Below, in pieces: positions 26,909 to 34,973 of a stretch of DNA of 58,589 nucleotides; within the stretch, counting starts at the first letter, position 1; every line of letters starts with the position of its first letter. The notes under the pieces were generated by a model, which did no database searches, was not told the DNA's origin, and saw only the letters and a list, made by a program, of their open reading frames with translations. The stretch is from an uncultured Cellvibrionales bacterium (GTDB taxonomy: Bacteria > Pseudomonadota > Gammaproteobacteria > Pseudomonadales > Porticoccaceae), in contig CAJWCO010000014.1 in assembly GCA_913031145.1 (NCBI GenBank), positions 1-58,589 of the forward strand, in the 5' to 3' direction. The position numbers and the translations under genes were made by a program.

Positions 26909-26987
26909 GCGTACCCATTACGCACACTTCTGAAGCAATATTTTATTTATATATTCCCGTGACTTAAAAAAATCATGGGTACGTTTT
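26909..26987. repeat. Left pair of ATGGGTACG terminal repeats
   Basis: An inverted copy (TAATGGGTACGC on the minus strand) lies at 26909-26920 and a direct copy CATGGGTACGTTTT at 26974-26987, the latter overlapping the recombinase stop codon. Matching copies lie at the other island end, in the position expected of integrase arm-type binding sites. Confidence 0.6.
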
Positions 26988-27348
26988 ATCGCTTAAAAGG
27001 CAACACAATTTGTGGCTTACGAATGTAAATTTTTTGAGTTGTTGAAACGCTAGAGTGTTGCAGTAATTGCGCTGCGTTTTCTGCGTTTTCTGCGTTTTCT
27101 GCGTCTGATGCGGTCTTTGCTTTGAGGTCGTGTTCAGTAAATCTTTCAGATAAAGATGTTGTTGCCGGCGCTTTTTTCATCGTTCTTTGCCATTGCGAAT
27201 CGAAGTTGCTTGTAATACCGTTATCCGTAATAAGTGGCTGTCCCATTGAACTGGCGAAGAAATAAAACGATTGCATTTTGCACCACAGTTGTCGCCAAGC
27301 GACGATTTTGTATGTTTTCTCCACGTCTAAGTTTATGAAGCATCCCAT
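26986..27348 (-). pseudogene. Tyrosine recombinase (integrase) remnant
   Basis: The C-terminal part of a phage-type integrase is recognisable: GQPLITDNGITSNFDSQWQRTMKKA, then FTEHDLKAKTASDA, then LLQHSSVSTTQKIYIRKP with the catalytic tyrosine in KIYIRK. The usual HxxR motif reads HDLK here, so the catalytic arginine is changed. The N-terminal DNA-binding and first catalytic regions are missing, and residues before about 35 do not resemble an integrase. A 9-base tandem expansion adds AENAENAEN before LLQH. The gene lies directly inside the left attachment repeat, as expected for the enzyme that moved the island. Confidence 0.7.
27072..27104 (-). repeat. 9-base tandem repeat in the integrase remnant
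   Basis: CTGCGTTTT is repeated three times (27072-27098) followed by a partial CTGCGT. It keeps the reading frame and encodes AEN repeats. Confidence 0.9.
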
Positions 27349-27548
27349 TAAGCTTTGCCAACCCCATAGATTACACTTCAGAAAGGAGCGTCGACGTGCC
27401 TAGTCGATATGCAACTCGAACGTCTTTTGCGGGGAATGAAGGGTGTCCGGAATTACTCCGGTCGCATATACTTTCGGGAATAGAAAAATATGCGACACCT
27501 AGCTCAGAAGGCAAGCCAACCCCCGATAAATCTCATATAGGAAAGATG

Positions 27549-29195
27549 ATGTTCAGCTTGAAAAACTTGCAGTATTCTCAAAATAGCACATTAAAGATTC
27601 CTGTACTCTCATGGTTATTGGCAGCGTTTCTCACGACACTGCCTTTCTCCGCAGTTGCCGACCGACCTAATATTCTGTGGATTGATATCGATGATCAATC
27701 TCCCTGGTACAGCATTTATGGAGATAAGACAGCCAGCACACCCAATCTGGATGCGCTGGCGAGCAAGGGCGTTGCTTTTGAAAATGTTTATGCAGCAAAC
27801 CCGATTTGCGGACCTAGTCGATCAGCCATGATTACCGGCGTATACCCGATTCGGGCTGGCACCCATGATATGCGTGCCGGACGAGTACCTGAATACCAGA
27901 TCTATCTGCCTGACGAGATCACTACAGTGCCGGAATTAATGCGCAAGGCAGGCTATGAAACCTACAACGCTCACAAGGATGACTATAATTTTACGTATGA
28001 TCGACGCGATCTTTATTCCTTCGGTAATCCGCCGCACCCTTATTCTCCCGGTAGCCGTGATGACGAAGCCGGGAAAGGTGGCAGCAAACAGGTGAGCAAG
28101 AAACAACTCATGGAAATGGGCTTCACAGACGAGAAAGCCGCTGAAAAATTGGCACAGATTAATAAAGATAAAAAAACCAAAGGCACAGTCAACTACAAAG
28201 GGCTGCATGGTAGCGGATCCTGGCGTGACGTTAAAAAAGGCCCGTTCTTTGGGCAGATGTCCATCCCTGGGGGTAAGGGCGTAGCCACCATAGACAAGCA
28301 GCTTCGTTCGCTCGGTTTAGAGCCGGTTGATCCCTCAGAGGTGAGGGTGCCAGCGCAATATCCGGATATCCCTCAAGTCCGACAACAAGTTGCGAATCAC
28401 TACAATTCCATCCTGCGTACGGACCATCATGTTGGAGAATTAATACAACAGTTTAAAGATGAGGGCCTGTGGGGGAACACGGTGTTTATTCTGTACAGTG
28501 ACCATGGCTCGGATCTGCCCAGAAGCAAGGGATACGTCTATGAAGAAGGTCTGCATGTTCCATTTATCATCGCAGCGCCCGGCACGGATCTCATTGAACC
28601 AGGCACGAGATACGACCTGGTAAACCTGATGGATATTGCCGCGACGACATTGGGGCTTGCGGGTGTCGAGGTTCCCGAATTCATGGATGCCAAGAATGTC
28701 TTTGCTGAGGACTTTCATCGGGAATACATCTATTCATCAGCTGATCGGTGGGGCAACGTTATTGACAGAACGCGTTCTGTGATGGGTGAACGGTTTCATT
28801 ACATCAGAAATTTTTTGCTGGACCGACCACTTTTTAATTGGGGGGCTTATGAATTAATCGCTTTCGGGCGAGACCCTGAAGGCAAGACCACCAGTTTAAT
28901 GGCGATGCGTCGCATGGCTGAATCAAGTGAGCTTGAAGGCGCTCAGATAGCACCATATGGCAAGCGGGTTGCTGAGGAACTTTATGATCTCAAGAAGGAC
29001 CCGGATGAGGTGAACAACCTGGCTGCCGATCCTGCCTATAAAGAACAATTAACCAAGATGCGCAAAGCTTTACTATATTGGATAGAGGATACTGATGATA
29101 AAGGACAGTACCCAAGGTCTGCCGCAGCAATGCAGGAAATTACCGATCGCTTTCCAGCAGATTGGCTGAAGGGCCCCGAATTTTTCAAGGAATAA
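27549..29195 (+). CDS. Secreted sulfatase (S1 type), island cargo
   Basis: From ATG 27549 this is a 548-residue sulfatase. A signal peptide ends about residue 37 (PFSAVA-DRPN). The metal site is LWIDIDDQSPW, the formylglycine motif CGPSRSAMITG has Cys87, and the C-terminal metal/active-site segment is LYSDHGSDLPRSKGYVYEEG. The start is set by AGGAAAG six bases upstream and by the signal peptide. The frame also opens from a GTG at 27396, which has its own good AGGAG site and would add about 50 residues ahead of the signal. It is only distantly similar to the sulfatase at 22358, so this is not a local duplicate. It is the only clearly intact metabolic gene of the island. Confidence 0.88.
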   Translation: MFSLKNLQYSQNSTLKIPVLSWLLAAFLTTLPFSAVADRPNILWIDIDDQSPWYSIYGDKTASTPNLDALASKGVAFENVYAANPICGPSRSAMITGVYPIRAGTHDMRAGRVPEYQIYLPDEITTVPELMRKAGYETYNAHKDDYNFTYDRRDLYSFGNPPHPYSPGSRDDEAGKGGSKQVSKKQLMEMGFTDEKAAEKLAQINKDKKTKGTVNYKGLHGSGSWRDVKKGPFFGQMSIPGGKGVATIDKQLRSLGLEPVDPSEVRVPAQYPDIPQVRQQVANHYNSILRTDHHVGELIQQFKDEGLWGNTVFILYSDHGSDLPRSKGYVYEEGLHVPFIIAAPGTDLIEPGTRYDLVNLMDIAATTLGLAGVEVPEFMDAKNVFAEDFHREYIYSSADRWGNVIDRTRSVMGERFHYIRNFLLDRPLFNWGAYELIAFGRDPEGKTTSLMAMRRMAESSELEGAQIAPYGKRVAEELYDLKKDPDEVNNLAADPAYKEQLTKMRKALLYWIEDTDDKGQYPRSAAAMQEITDRFPADWLKGPEFFKE

Positions 29196-29196
29196 T

Positions 29197-29286
29197 ATGA
29201 AAAACCTCGTCGCATTACTCGCCATCGCTATGCCAGTCAATCATAACGTCAAAGACAATTATAGACAGCTGAGAACCGCGCATTAA
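29197..29286 (+). pseudogene. Clipped signal-peptide ORF after the sulfatase
   Basis: One base after the sulfatase stop, ATG opens a 29-residue frame that starts like a signal peptide (MKNLVALLAIAMPVNHN) and then ends at a stop at 29284-29286 with no mature domain. This looks like the 5' end of a second exported cargo gene removed by deletion. Confidence 0.45.
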
Positions 29287-29307
29287 TTAGCATTTTTCAA
29301 ACGTTTC

Positions 29308-29685
29308 CTAGCTGACTTGTTGATTGGGTGACGGTTTTCGAGGAGTGATGGGTTTGATAGCAGTTCGAGCGGCATCGTTCGCAGCGGGTTTGCTAGGTTG
29401 CTGAACAGGCTGTTTAACGGCTTTGATTTTGGGAATAGAGATTGTGCGAGGGATTGTTTTTGTGTCTGGAAAAGTCATCTTCTTCGCTAACGCTACAACG
29501 CTGCCGCTTGACGTAGGCATCAACTAAAATGCTGCCCGATTTGTGTCAGCATCCACAGCATCAATTTTATTGCGAATGATGTTGAGAGTTTCTGTATGTC
29601 GTGCAGTGTCGTTTTGTTCATACAATTATTTAGCATCTTGTAGACTGGGGTTAGTAAAAATCACCACCTCACTTTTGTTAGTACT
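29308..29685 (-). pseudogene. Island gene with in-frame nonsense codons
   Basis: One minus-strand frame reads as coherent protein over about 126 codons: STNKSEVVIFTNPSLQDAK, then TAA (29626-29628), then LYEQNDTARHTETLNIIRNK to NRAAF, then TAG (29524-29526), then LMPTSSGSVVALAKKM and a Pro/Lys-rich tail ending PNQQVS. Both internal stops could derive from Gln codons by C-to-T changes. A TGA stands just before the first part. The last segment alone could be translated from ATG 29520 as a 70-residue basic protein. The family is not recognised. Confidence 0.45.
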
Positions 29686-29901
29686 TCACCCTAGAAAACC
29701 GTAATACAAAAAATTAATGTCTAAAACTCAATTTTGTGCGATGAGTTTGCTCACTTGAAGTTACAGTGTTATTTGTCAAACCCTAACCTCATCTTTTCAC
29801 CACCCCTCAGCATCAGTATTAATTTGCTTGTGACACTGTTCGCTGAGTTCTATGAACTGTTTTGCACGCTGTGCGTGACGTTCTGTCGCCATCATACATC
29901 G

Positions 29902-30090
29902 TCAGTAGTGCTGTAGCTTGCTTGCACATCTAGCCATGGTACCCACGCTGGGGTTGGCTTGTTTAAAACGCAGTGTGAGCATGCAGCATTTGTTGCGTGC
30001 TAGCCAGTCCCTGCTAGATTCACTCTCACTGCTTACAGCGCCAATCTGCTGTAATAACTCAAATGCTTCATTAAGCACCGTTTTCTGCAT
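29902..30090 (-). CDS. Small DUF6626-like / helix-turn-helix-like protein
   Basis: A 62-residue protein with a strong AAGGAAG ribosome-binding site six bases before ATG. The sequence NEAFELLQQIGAVSSESESS, RDWLARNKCCML, RFKQANPSVGTMARCASKL has the rhythm of small DUF6626-type proteins found with integrative elements and prophages of proteobacteria. The family assignment is from memory of its sequence pattern and is tentative. It is likely to be an island maintenance or regulatory protein. Confidence 0.5.
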   Translation of the reverse strand: MQKTVLNEAFELLQQIGAVSSESESSRDWLARNKCCMLTLRFKQANPSVGTMARCASKLQHY

Positions 30091-30110
30091 GCTTTTCTTC
30101 CTTTATTGAT

Positions 30111-30368
30111 AAAAAACTATGCGCACAGCTTGTAAATGTTCCCCTCGATCAAAATCAATTTGATGCGCAGTCGAGCTGGGTGTTTAATTTGAGCGGTATT
30201 AATCTTAAAGAATCGACAATACTAAAAGTTATCAACGGCGACATTGATGGCGACATTGTGTATGAGATGAAACATTGGAATAAATCAGGTGGCAAGATTC
30301 TAGCTGGGCTAGTTAAACGTCGAGATGCAGAGGCTGAGATGTGGCTAGGTTTAGGATTTAACCCGTGA
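30111..30368 (+). pseudogene. 5'-truncated gene fragment at the island's right end
   Basis: The plus frame KKLCAQLVNVPLDQNQFD, SSWVFNLSGINLKESTILKV, GDIDGDIVYEMKHWNKSGGK to GLGFNP reads as normal protein and ends at a stop at 30366-30368, two bases before the first terminal repeat. There is no ATG. The only possible start is GTG 30180. It is likely the C-terminal end of a lost gene. Family not recognised. Confidence 0.4.
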
Positions 30369-30369
30369 A

Positions 30370-30402
30370 CATGGGTACGTTTGCCATTAATGGGTGCGTT
30401 TT
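30370..30402. repeat. Right pair of ATGGGTACG terminal repeats
   Basis: CATGGGTACGTTT at 30370-30382 and TAATGGGTGCGTTTT at 30388-30402 lie 31-63 bases inside the tRNA-Arg 3' end. They match the two copies at the left island end, one of them inverted. Confidence 0.6.
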
Positions 30403-30432
30403 AATATCTACCTGCTCTAAAGCCTAGGGAAT

Positions 30433-30509
30433 TGGCGCACTCGGCAGGATTCGAACCTGCGACCGCTCGGTTCGTAGCCGAGTACTCTATCCAGCTGAGC
30501 TACGAGTGC
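30433..30509 (-). tRNA. tRNA-Arg (anticodon ACG)
   Basis: On the minus strand a full 77-base cloverleaf is present: acceptor GCACTCG/CGAGTGC, D-arm GCTCAGCTGGATAGAG, anticodon stem CTCGG/CCGAG with loop CTACGAA (anticodon ACG), T-arm GCAGG-TTCGAAT-CCTGC, and encoded CCA. The first anticodon base would be converted to inosine by TadA. It is the integration target of the island to its left. Confidence 0.95.
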
Positions 30510-30638
30510 GTATTGTCTCTATGAAGGCCGCGTACTATAGGCGAGGAGGCTTGGGGAGTCAATAATCGCCCCATATCTGGTGCTGTTATTTCCCGGCTTG
30601 ATGGTCTCTCTACCTTTGCGCTCTAGGTGTTAATTGCC

Positions 30639-31352
30639 TTATTCAGTGGCTGCTTTCAGCTCGATCCAAAGATGCTCCGCACGAGCCAACACGACGCCAT
30701 CTTGATTTGCAATCGCCGCACCACAGCTGTACTTACGTCCTTCGCTGTGTGTTTTCCAACCATATACCACGAGTGCATCCGAGCTCGGTACGGGGTGGTC
30801 AATTGACGCGCTCATTTTACCCAGTAACAGAACTTTGCCGGACTTTGCAGGGATGTTTAGGGCGAAAAAACTCGGGCAGTCGAGTGCAGACCATATAAAT
30901 TCTTCGCGAACATGGCCTTGATCGTCGACAAAGTTGGCGTGTGCGACCCAGTCGCATGCTACCAAATCAGTGCCTGCAACAGGGCCAGTGAACACGCACA
31001 AGCCATCGCCTGCGATCCGTCTTGGGCCACACACAAAGCACCGCGTAAACGGATGTTGATCAACCTTTATGTAGCACTCGCGGCCGGCCTTGGCCTGTTG
31101 CAAACTCGGGGGCGAGGGCGCCGGTGCCAGTGGCCGAGTAGGTTTTGCAGAGGCAATTACCAGCGCTTCGTGTTTAAGCAGAAGTTGGTCATCAACCGTC
31201 ACGATTTGCAGTGGTCTATCTAATGGCGGTGGTGAGTGGAGGCGAACGCAGCTAGGGCCATCAAAGTGTTTACCCAACAGTCCCGCAGTGTAGCCGCCGT
31301 TCCCTGAATGTGGGGGGCCACAAAATTGTGTTTCAATCATTATGGCTGTCAT
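30639..31352 (-). CDS. Hotdog-fold thioesterase-like protein
   Basis: A 237-residue protein. It has two apparent half-domains: the first with FCGPPHSGNGGYTAGLLGKH and the second with CFVCGPRR followed by DWVAHANFVDDQGHVREEFIWSALDCP and VYGWKTHSEGRKYSCGAAI. The layout resembles double-hotdog acyl-CoA thioesterase-like proteins of actinobacteria and gammaproteobacteria. Likely cytoplasmic, acting on acyl-CoA. The substrate is unknown. It is 47 bases downstream of cmoB on the same strand. Confidence 0.55.
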   Translation of the reverse strand: MTAIMIETQFCGPPHSGNGGYTAGLLGKHFDGPSCVRLHSPPPLDRPLQIVTVDDQLLLKHEALVIASAKPTRPLAPAPSPPSLQQAKAGRECYIKVDQHPFTRCFVCGPRRIAGDGLCVFTGPVAGTDLVACDWVAHANFVDDQGHVREEFIWSALDCPSFFALNIPAKSGKVLLLGKMSASIDHPVPSSDALVVYGWKTHSEGRKYSCGAAIANQDGVVLARAEHLWIELKAATE

Positions 31353-31399
31353 AACGTTACCCTCGCATATTGAATCAATATATATTCTGCCGAGGGGGG

Positions 31400-32374
31400 T
31401 TAAAAAGGCGCCTCGGCAACAAAAATTCCTCGCGTTGGCGGCGGGTGGCCTTCAATGGTCTTACCGCTACCGTCACTGTGCAAAAAGTCGGTTAAAGAGT
31501 GGTAGGTCATCCAATCAGTCGGGCGCTGCTCTTGGGGAGTGGTTGTGCTCTCATTGACCCATCGTGGATTATTAAAGCCGATTTTTAGCAGCCAACTAAT
31601 CAGGGTCTTAGGACTCGGCAGAAACCACACATTTGGCATTTTAGCGTAACGTCCCTCCGGCACGAATGCAAATCCCTCGGGACCGTCGACAATTAGGGTT
31701 TCAAGAATGAGTTGACCACCGGGTCTTAGTAGATCGCGTAATTCACGCAAATGGCCCATTGGGGACATGCGATGGTAGAGAACACCCATCGAAAAAACAC
31801 TGTCAAAAGCTCTGAGTTCAGCGGGTATTTGCTGTATTTTTAGTGGCAGCACATCGATGGGTAGGTGAGTACCTGCAAAGTGTTTGAGCGCTTGAAATTG
31901 GCAGACAAATTTGACCGATGGATCAATGCCGATGACGCGTTCCGCACCGGCCCCCAGCATGCGCCAGCAATGGTAGCCATTGCCGCAACCCACGTCCATG
32001 ACAAGTCGGCCGTGAAGGGGCTGAATATGCGGAAGTAGGCGCTCCCATTTTAAATTGGACCGCCATTCGGTATCGATGGGCATGCCGAAGAGTTCAAAAG
32101 GGCCCTTTCGCCAAGGATGTAAAGCCATCAAGGTAGTTTTAAGTTCCGCACTCGTCATCGTCAGTTGGTGCGCGCTACCAATACGGACTCCCTCGTTTAA
32201 TTCAACGGGCGACGCTTGTATCAAGGGCAATTTCTCCAAGCATTCTAGCCAGCCCGGAAGGTCGCCCCAACGTGTCAGATCGAACTGCGCATCGATGCGT
32301 TGCGCGACTATGTCGGCATAGGAGGCGATGCGAGACTGACGCATCCACTCGATAAAGGGTTCATAGTTGTGCAT
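31400..32374 (-). CDS. cmoB: tRNA U34 carboxymethyltransferase CmoB
   Basis: A 324-residue protein aligned by eye with E. coli CmoB through ALHPWRKGPFELFGMPIDTEWRS, the SAM site VMDVGCGNGYHCWRMLGAG, FSMGVLYHRMSPMGHL and the C-terminal DWMTYHSLTDFL. CmoB transfers a carboxymethyl group from carboxy-SAM to 5-hydroxyuridine-34 of tRNAs, making cmo5U. The start at 32374 (MHNYEPF) fits the family N terminus. ATG 32413 is also open. Its partner gene cmoA is 2.5 kb away, separated by two plus-strand genes. Confidence 0.93.
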   Translation of the reverse strand: MHNYEPFIEWMRQSRIASYADIVAQRIDAQFDLTRWGDLPGWLECLEKLPLIQASPVELNEGVRIGSAHQLTMTSAELKTTLMALHPWRKGPFELFGMPIDTEWRSNLKWERLLPHIQPLHGRLVMDVGCGNGYHCWRMLGAGAERVIGIDPSVKFVCQFQALKHFAGTHLPIDVLPLKIQQIPAELRAFDSVFSMGVLYHRMSPMGHLRELRDLLRPGGQLILETLIVDGPEGFAFVPEGRYAKMPNVWFLPSPKTLISWLLKIGFNNPRWVNESTTTPQEQRPTDWMTYHSLTDFLHSDGSGKTIEGHPPPTRGIFVAEAPF

Positions 32375-32457
32375 AGTAGTTGGACGACGGACTTTTCCTA
32401 TAGTATAGGCCATTTGCGCTATACTTGTCTGACGAAAAAGCAGCGTGAACGAAGATC

Positions 32458-32667
32458 ATGAGTGAGACCAAGTTACAGTTGATTGAGGAAAAGCTAGCGT
32501 ATCTAGAGCTCGCTAACGACCAACTCGAAGAGCAAATACTGCGCCAGCAACGTGAATTGGATTCGCTTGCAAAAGCGCAGTGGGATCTGGCAGAGCGTCT
32601 TGAGCAGGTAAAGGACGATCAACATGTTAATGCTGAGCAGACATCGCAACGCCCACCACATTATTGA
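32458..32667 (+). CDS. slyX: SlyX family coiled-coil protein
   Basis: A 69-residue protein: a single amphipathic coiled coil (IEEKLAYLELANDQLEEQIL) and the characteristic C-terminal PPHY of SlyX. Function of SlyX is not established. It is divergent from cmoB. Confidence 0.88.
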   Translation: MSETKLQLIEEKLAYLELANDQLEEQILRQQRELDSLAKAQWDLAERLEQVKDDQHVNAEQTSQRPPHY

Positions 32668-32727
32668 TTAGCGCTGGGCTTGTTTGATCGAACTCGACAC
32701 ACATAAAATGGTGGATAAGGAGTAAAC

Positions 32728-34158
32728 ATGGGCGTATCAGAGCTAGAGCCGGCGGTTAAAAGTGAAATTGATTGCACGTTTGCAGAACAGCGTCGCTACG
32801 CGATCCACCTTAGAGGCAGTGACTACCGCCAGCGATTACAAGTTTTGGATCGCTTTGAACGCGTGTTTAAAGCGTCTTATGAAAAACTCTACCGTGCCGC
32901 CGCTGCAGATTTTTCAAAGCCTGAGACGGAAGTCGACGTTACAGAAATTCTGCCAATTCTGTCGGAATTAGAACTTGTGCGCAAACGACTCAAGCGTTGG
33001 ATGAAACCTAAAAGCGTGTTACCTGCGCTTATGGTAATGGGCACCTCTTCGAAAATACTGTATGAGCCACGCGGTGTTTGCTTGGTTGTTTCACCATGGA
33101 ATTATCCATTTAACTTGACGTTCTGCCCGATGATACTTGCCGTTGCAGCAGGAAATACGGTCGTTATTAAGCCATCGGAGATGACCCCAAACATGTCGGC
33201 AGTCATTGAAGAGATTATCAAGGGCACGTTTGAGCAAAAAGAGGTGGCAGTGTTTCAGGGAGATTCGGCGACCGCCGGTTATTTGACGAGTCTTCCGTTT
33301 GATCACATATTCTTTACGGGTAGCCCAGAGGTTGGACGCCATGTAATGGCGGCAGCCGCGAAAAATCTAGCGTCGGTAACCCTCGAGCTTGGCGGCAAAA
33401 GCCCGGTGATTGTAGAACGCAGTGCAAATATTGAGAAATCTGCGGACACGATCGTTTTTGGGAAATTTTCTAATAACGGTCAAACCTGCATCGCACCGGA
33501 TTATCTCTATGTCGAGAGCAGTATCAAAGAGGAGTTTGTCGCTGCATTAAAGCGCAGTATTTTGCGCCTTTACGGCACGACGGAGCAACTCGCAGCGAAT
33601 CCAGATTACTGTAGAGTCGTCAACAGTCGACATTTTATTCGACTACAGCGATTACTCGATAATGCCATTGAGAATGGCGCAGAAGTGGTTCATGGTGGGC
33701 TGCATATTAGCGAAAGCCGACTGATCGAACCGACGTTGCTGATGGGCGTGAGCGACGAGTTGGACATTATGCAAGAGGAAATCTTCGGCCCCCTGTTACC
33801 GCTGATCGAATATCATGATCTAGATCAGGTGATTGATGATATCAATGCTCGGCCCAAGCCTTTGGCCCTGTATGTGTTTACGGCGAAGCGCGCAGTGAGT
33901 GAAAAAATTATTCGTCAGACCAGTGCAGGCGACACCTGTGTTAATCAGATTGCCCTGCATTATATGCACCCCCACCTGCCATTTGGTGGTGTAAACAACA
34001 GTGGACTAGGTAAAACTGGTGGTCGCTGGGGATTTGAGGCCTTTTCGCACCAGCGGAGTGTGCTCGAAGACAAATTTAGTGGTACAGCCTTGCTATATCC
34101 GCCGTACGCCCCGCGGGTCAAGGGTTTGATTAAAAAGGCCATGCGCTACTTGTTCTAA
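32728..34158 (+). CDS. Aldehyde dehydrogenase, class 3 / coniferyl type
   Basis: A 476-residue NAD(P)-dependent aldehyde dehydrogenase. The catalytic cysteine is Cys254 in NNGQTCIAPD and the general base Glu220 in LELGGKSP. The cofactor region reads SPWNYPFNLTFCPM and FFTGSPEVGR. The short length, the APDY after the catalytic Cys and a hydrophobic/basic C-terminal tail ending KKAMRYLF match membrane-associated class 3 enzymes that oxidise fatty or aromatic aldehydes. A GGAG site precedes the ATG. Confidence 0.88.
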   Translation: MGVSELEPAVKSEIDCTFAEQRRYAIHLRGSDYRQRLQVLDRFERVFKASYEKLYRAAAADFSKPETEVDVTEILPILSELELVRKRLKRWMKPKSVLPALMVMGTSSKILYEPRGVCLVVSPWNYPFNLTFCPMILAVAAGNTVVIKPSEMTPNMSAVIEEIIKGTFEQKEVAVFQGDSATAGYLTSLPFDHIFFTGSPEVGRHVMAAAAKNLASVTLELGGKSPVIVERSANIEKSADTIVFGKFSNNGQTCIAPDYLYVESSIKEEFVAALKRSILRLYGTTEQLAANPDYCRVVNSRHFIRLQRLLDNAIENGAEVVHGGLHISESRLIEPTLLMGVSDELDIMQEEIFGPLLPLIEYHDLDQVIDDINARPKPLALYVFTAKRAVSEKIIRQTSAGDTCVNQIALHYMHPHLPFGGVNNSGLGKTGGRWGFEAFSHQRSVLEDKFSGTALLYPPYAPRVKGLIKKAMRYLF

Positions 34159-34198
34159 CAAGCGAGGCAACTCAGGCACTTTTCACATGAATGTTTGG

Positions 34199-34933
34199 TT
34201 ACTTAATAGCGATTATTGAACAGAAGTTATAACACTGAAACCAAACGCTAGCCGATTTAAAACCGACATCACTGAGTCTTTGTAGGTGCGTAGTGAGCGT
34301 CTCCGGAATCAACACGTTTTCGATCGCATCGCGTTTTTGACTAATTTCTAGGTCACTGTATCCCTGAGTGCGTTTAAATTGGTGGTGCAGTTCGATCATC
34401 AAGACATCCAACTCTGGGGGTTGGACCTGGATCTTTTCTGAGACGATAAGGCATCCGCCCGAATTTAACCCATGATAAATTCGGGCAAGGAGCGACGAAC
34501 GCTTTTCAGGCGCTATAAATTGAAGCGTAAAGTTCAATGCCGCCATCGACGCATTCTCTATGGCTGTCTCACAGATATCCCCCTGCACCAGCGAGACAGA
34601 TACATTGGGACGGTATTCGTCGAGAATGCGTTTGCAGTGGTCGATCATCGCAGGCGCATTATCGACGGCGATAATACGCGTGCCTTGTGTAGGCATGTTT
34701 TGCGCCATAGACAGCGTGGTCGCCCCCAAAGAGCAACCGAGGTCATAGCATCGCGAGTTCGAGCGAACAAACCGCGCTGCCAGTTCACCACATTGCTGCA
34801 CGATGGTTGCATACCCCGGGACAGATCGCGCAATCATGTCAGCGAAAACGTCAGCTACGCGCTCATCGAAAACAAACCTAGTAGTTTTCTTTTGAGGTGT
34901 GGCGAACAATTGATCGCGTCGTTGCTCAGCCAA
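34199..34933 (-). CDS. cmoA: Carboxy-S-adenosyl-methionine synthase CmoA
   Basis: A 244-residue protein with the CmoA signature RDQLFATPQKKTTRFVFDER, DMIARSVPGYATI, the nucleotide loop CYDLGCSLGATTLSM and NFTLQFIAPEKR. CmoA makes carboxy-SAM from SAM and prephenate for CmoB. It converges with the aldehyde dehydrogenase gene and is 40 bases downstream of the PreP-like peptidase gene. Confidence 0.93.
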   Translation of the reverse strand: MAEQRRDQLFATPQKKTTRFVFDERVADVFADMIARSVPGYATIVQQCGELAARFVRSNSRCYDLGCSLGATTLSMAQNMPTQGTRIIAVDNAPAMIDHCKRILDEYRPNVSVSLVQGDICETAIENASMAALNFTLQFIAPEKRSSLLARIYHGLNSGGCLIVSEKIQVQPPELDVLMIELHHQFKRTQGYSDLEISQKRDAIENVLIPETLTTHLQRLSDVGFKSASVWFQCYNFCSIIAIK

Positions 34934-34973
34934 CTTGTCTGCTCCGTCTCAAACGTGCACGAGATTTAAGCCG

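Larger units (their letters stand above)
26864..30432. mobile_element. Small decayed integrative island in tRNA-Arg(ACG)
   Basis: About 3.6 kb bounded on the right by the 3' end of an intact tRNA-Arg gene and on the left by the displaced copy of that 3' end. Just inside each border are repeats of ATGGGTACG type. The contents are a tyrosine-recombinase remnant, one intact sulfatase gene, a clipped signal-peptide ORF, a pseudogene with in-frame stops, a small regulator-like gene and a gene fragment. The flanks of the sulfatase are visibly AT-richer than the neighbouring chromosome. The recombinase is broken, so the element is probably immobile. Confidence 0.8.

Noticed and set aside
29734-29916. 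Plus-strand 60-residue hydrophobic frame in the island
   Set aside because: AT-rich chance frame with no ribosome-binding site, lying between two better-supported minus-strand remnants.
26352-30432. CRISPR-like array among the short repeats
   Set aside because: The ATGGGTACG copies are too few, irregularly spaced and differently oriented, and no cas gene is nearby.
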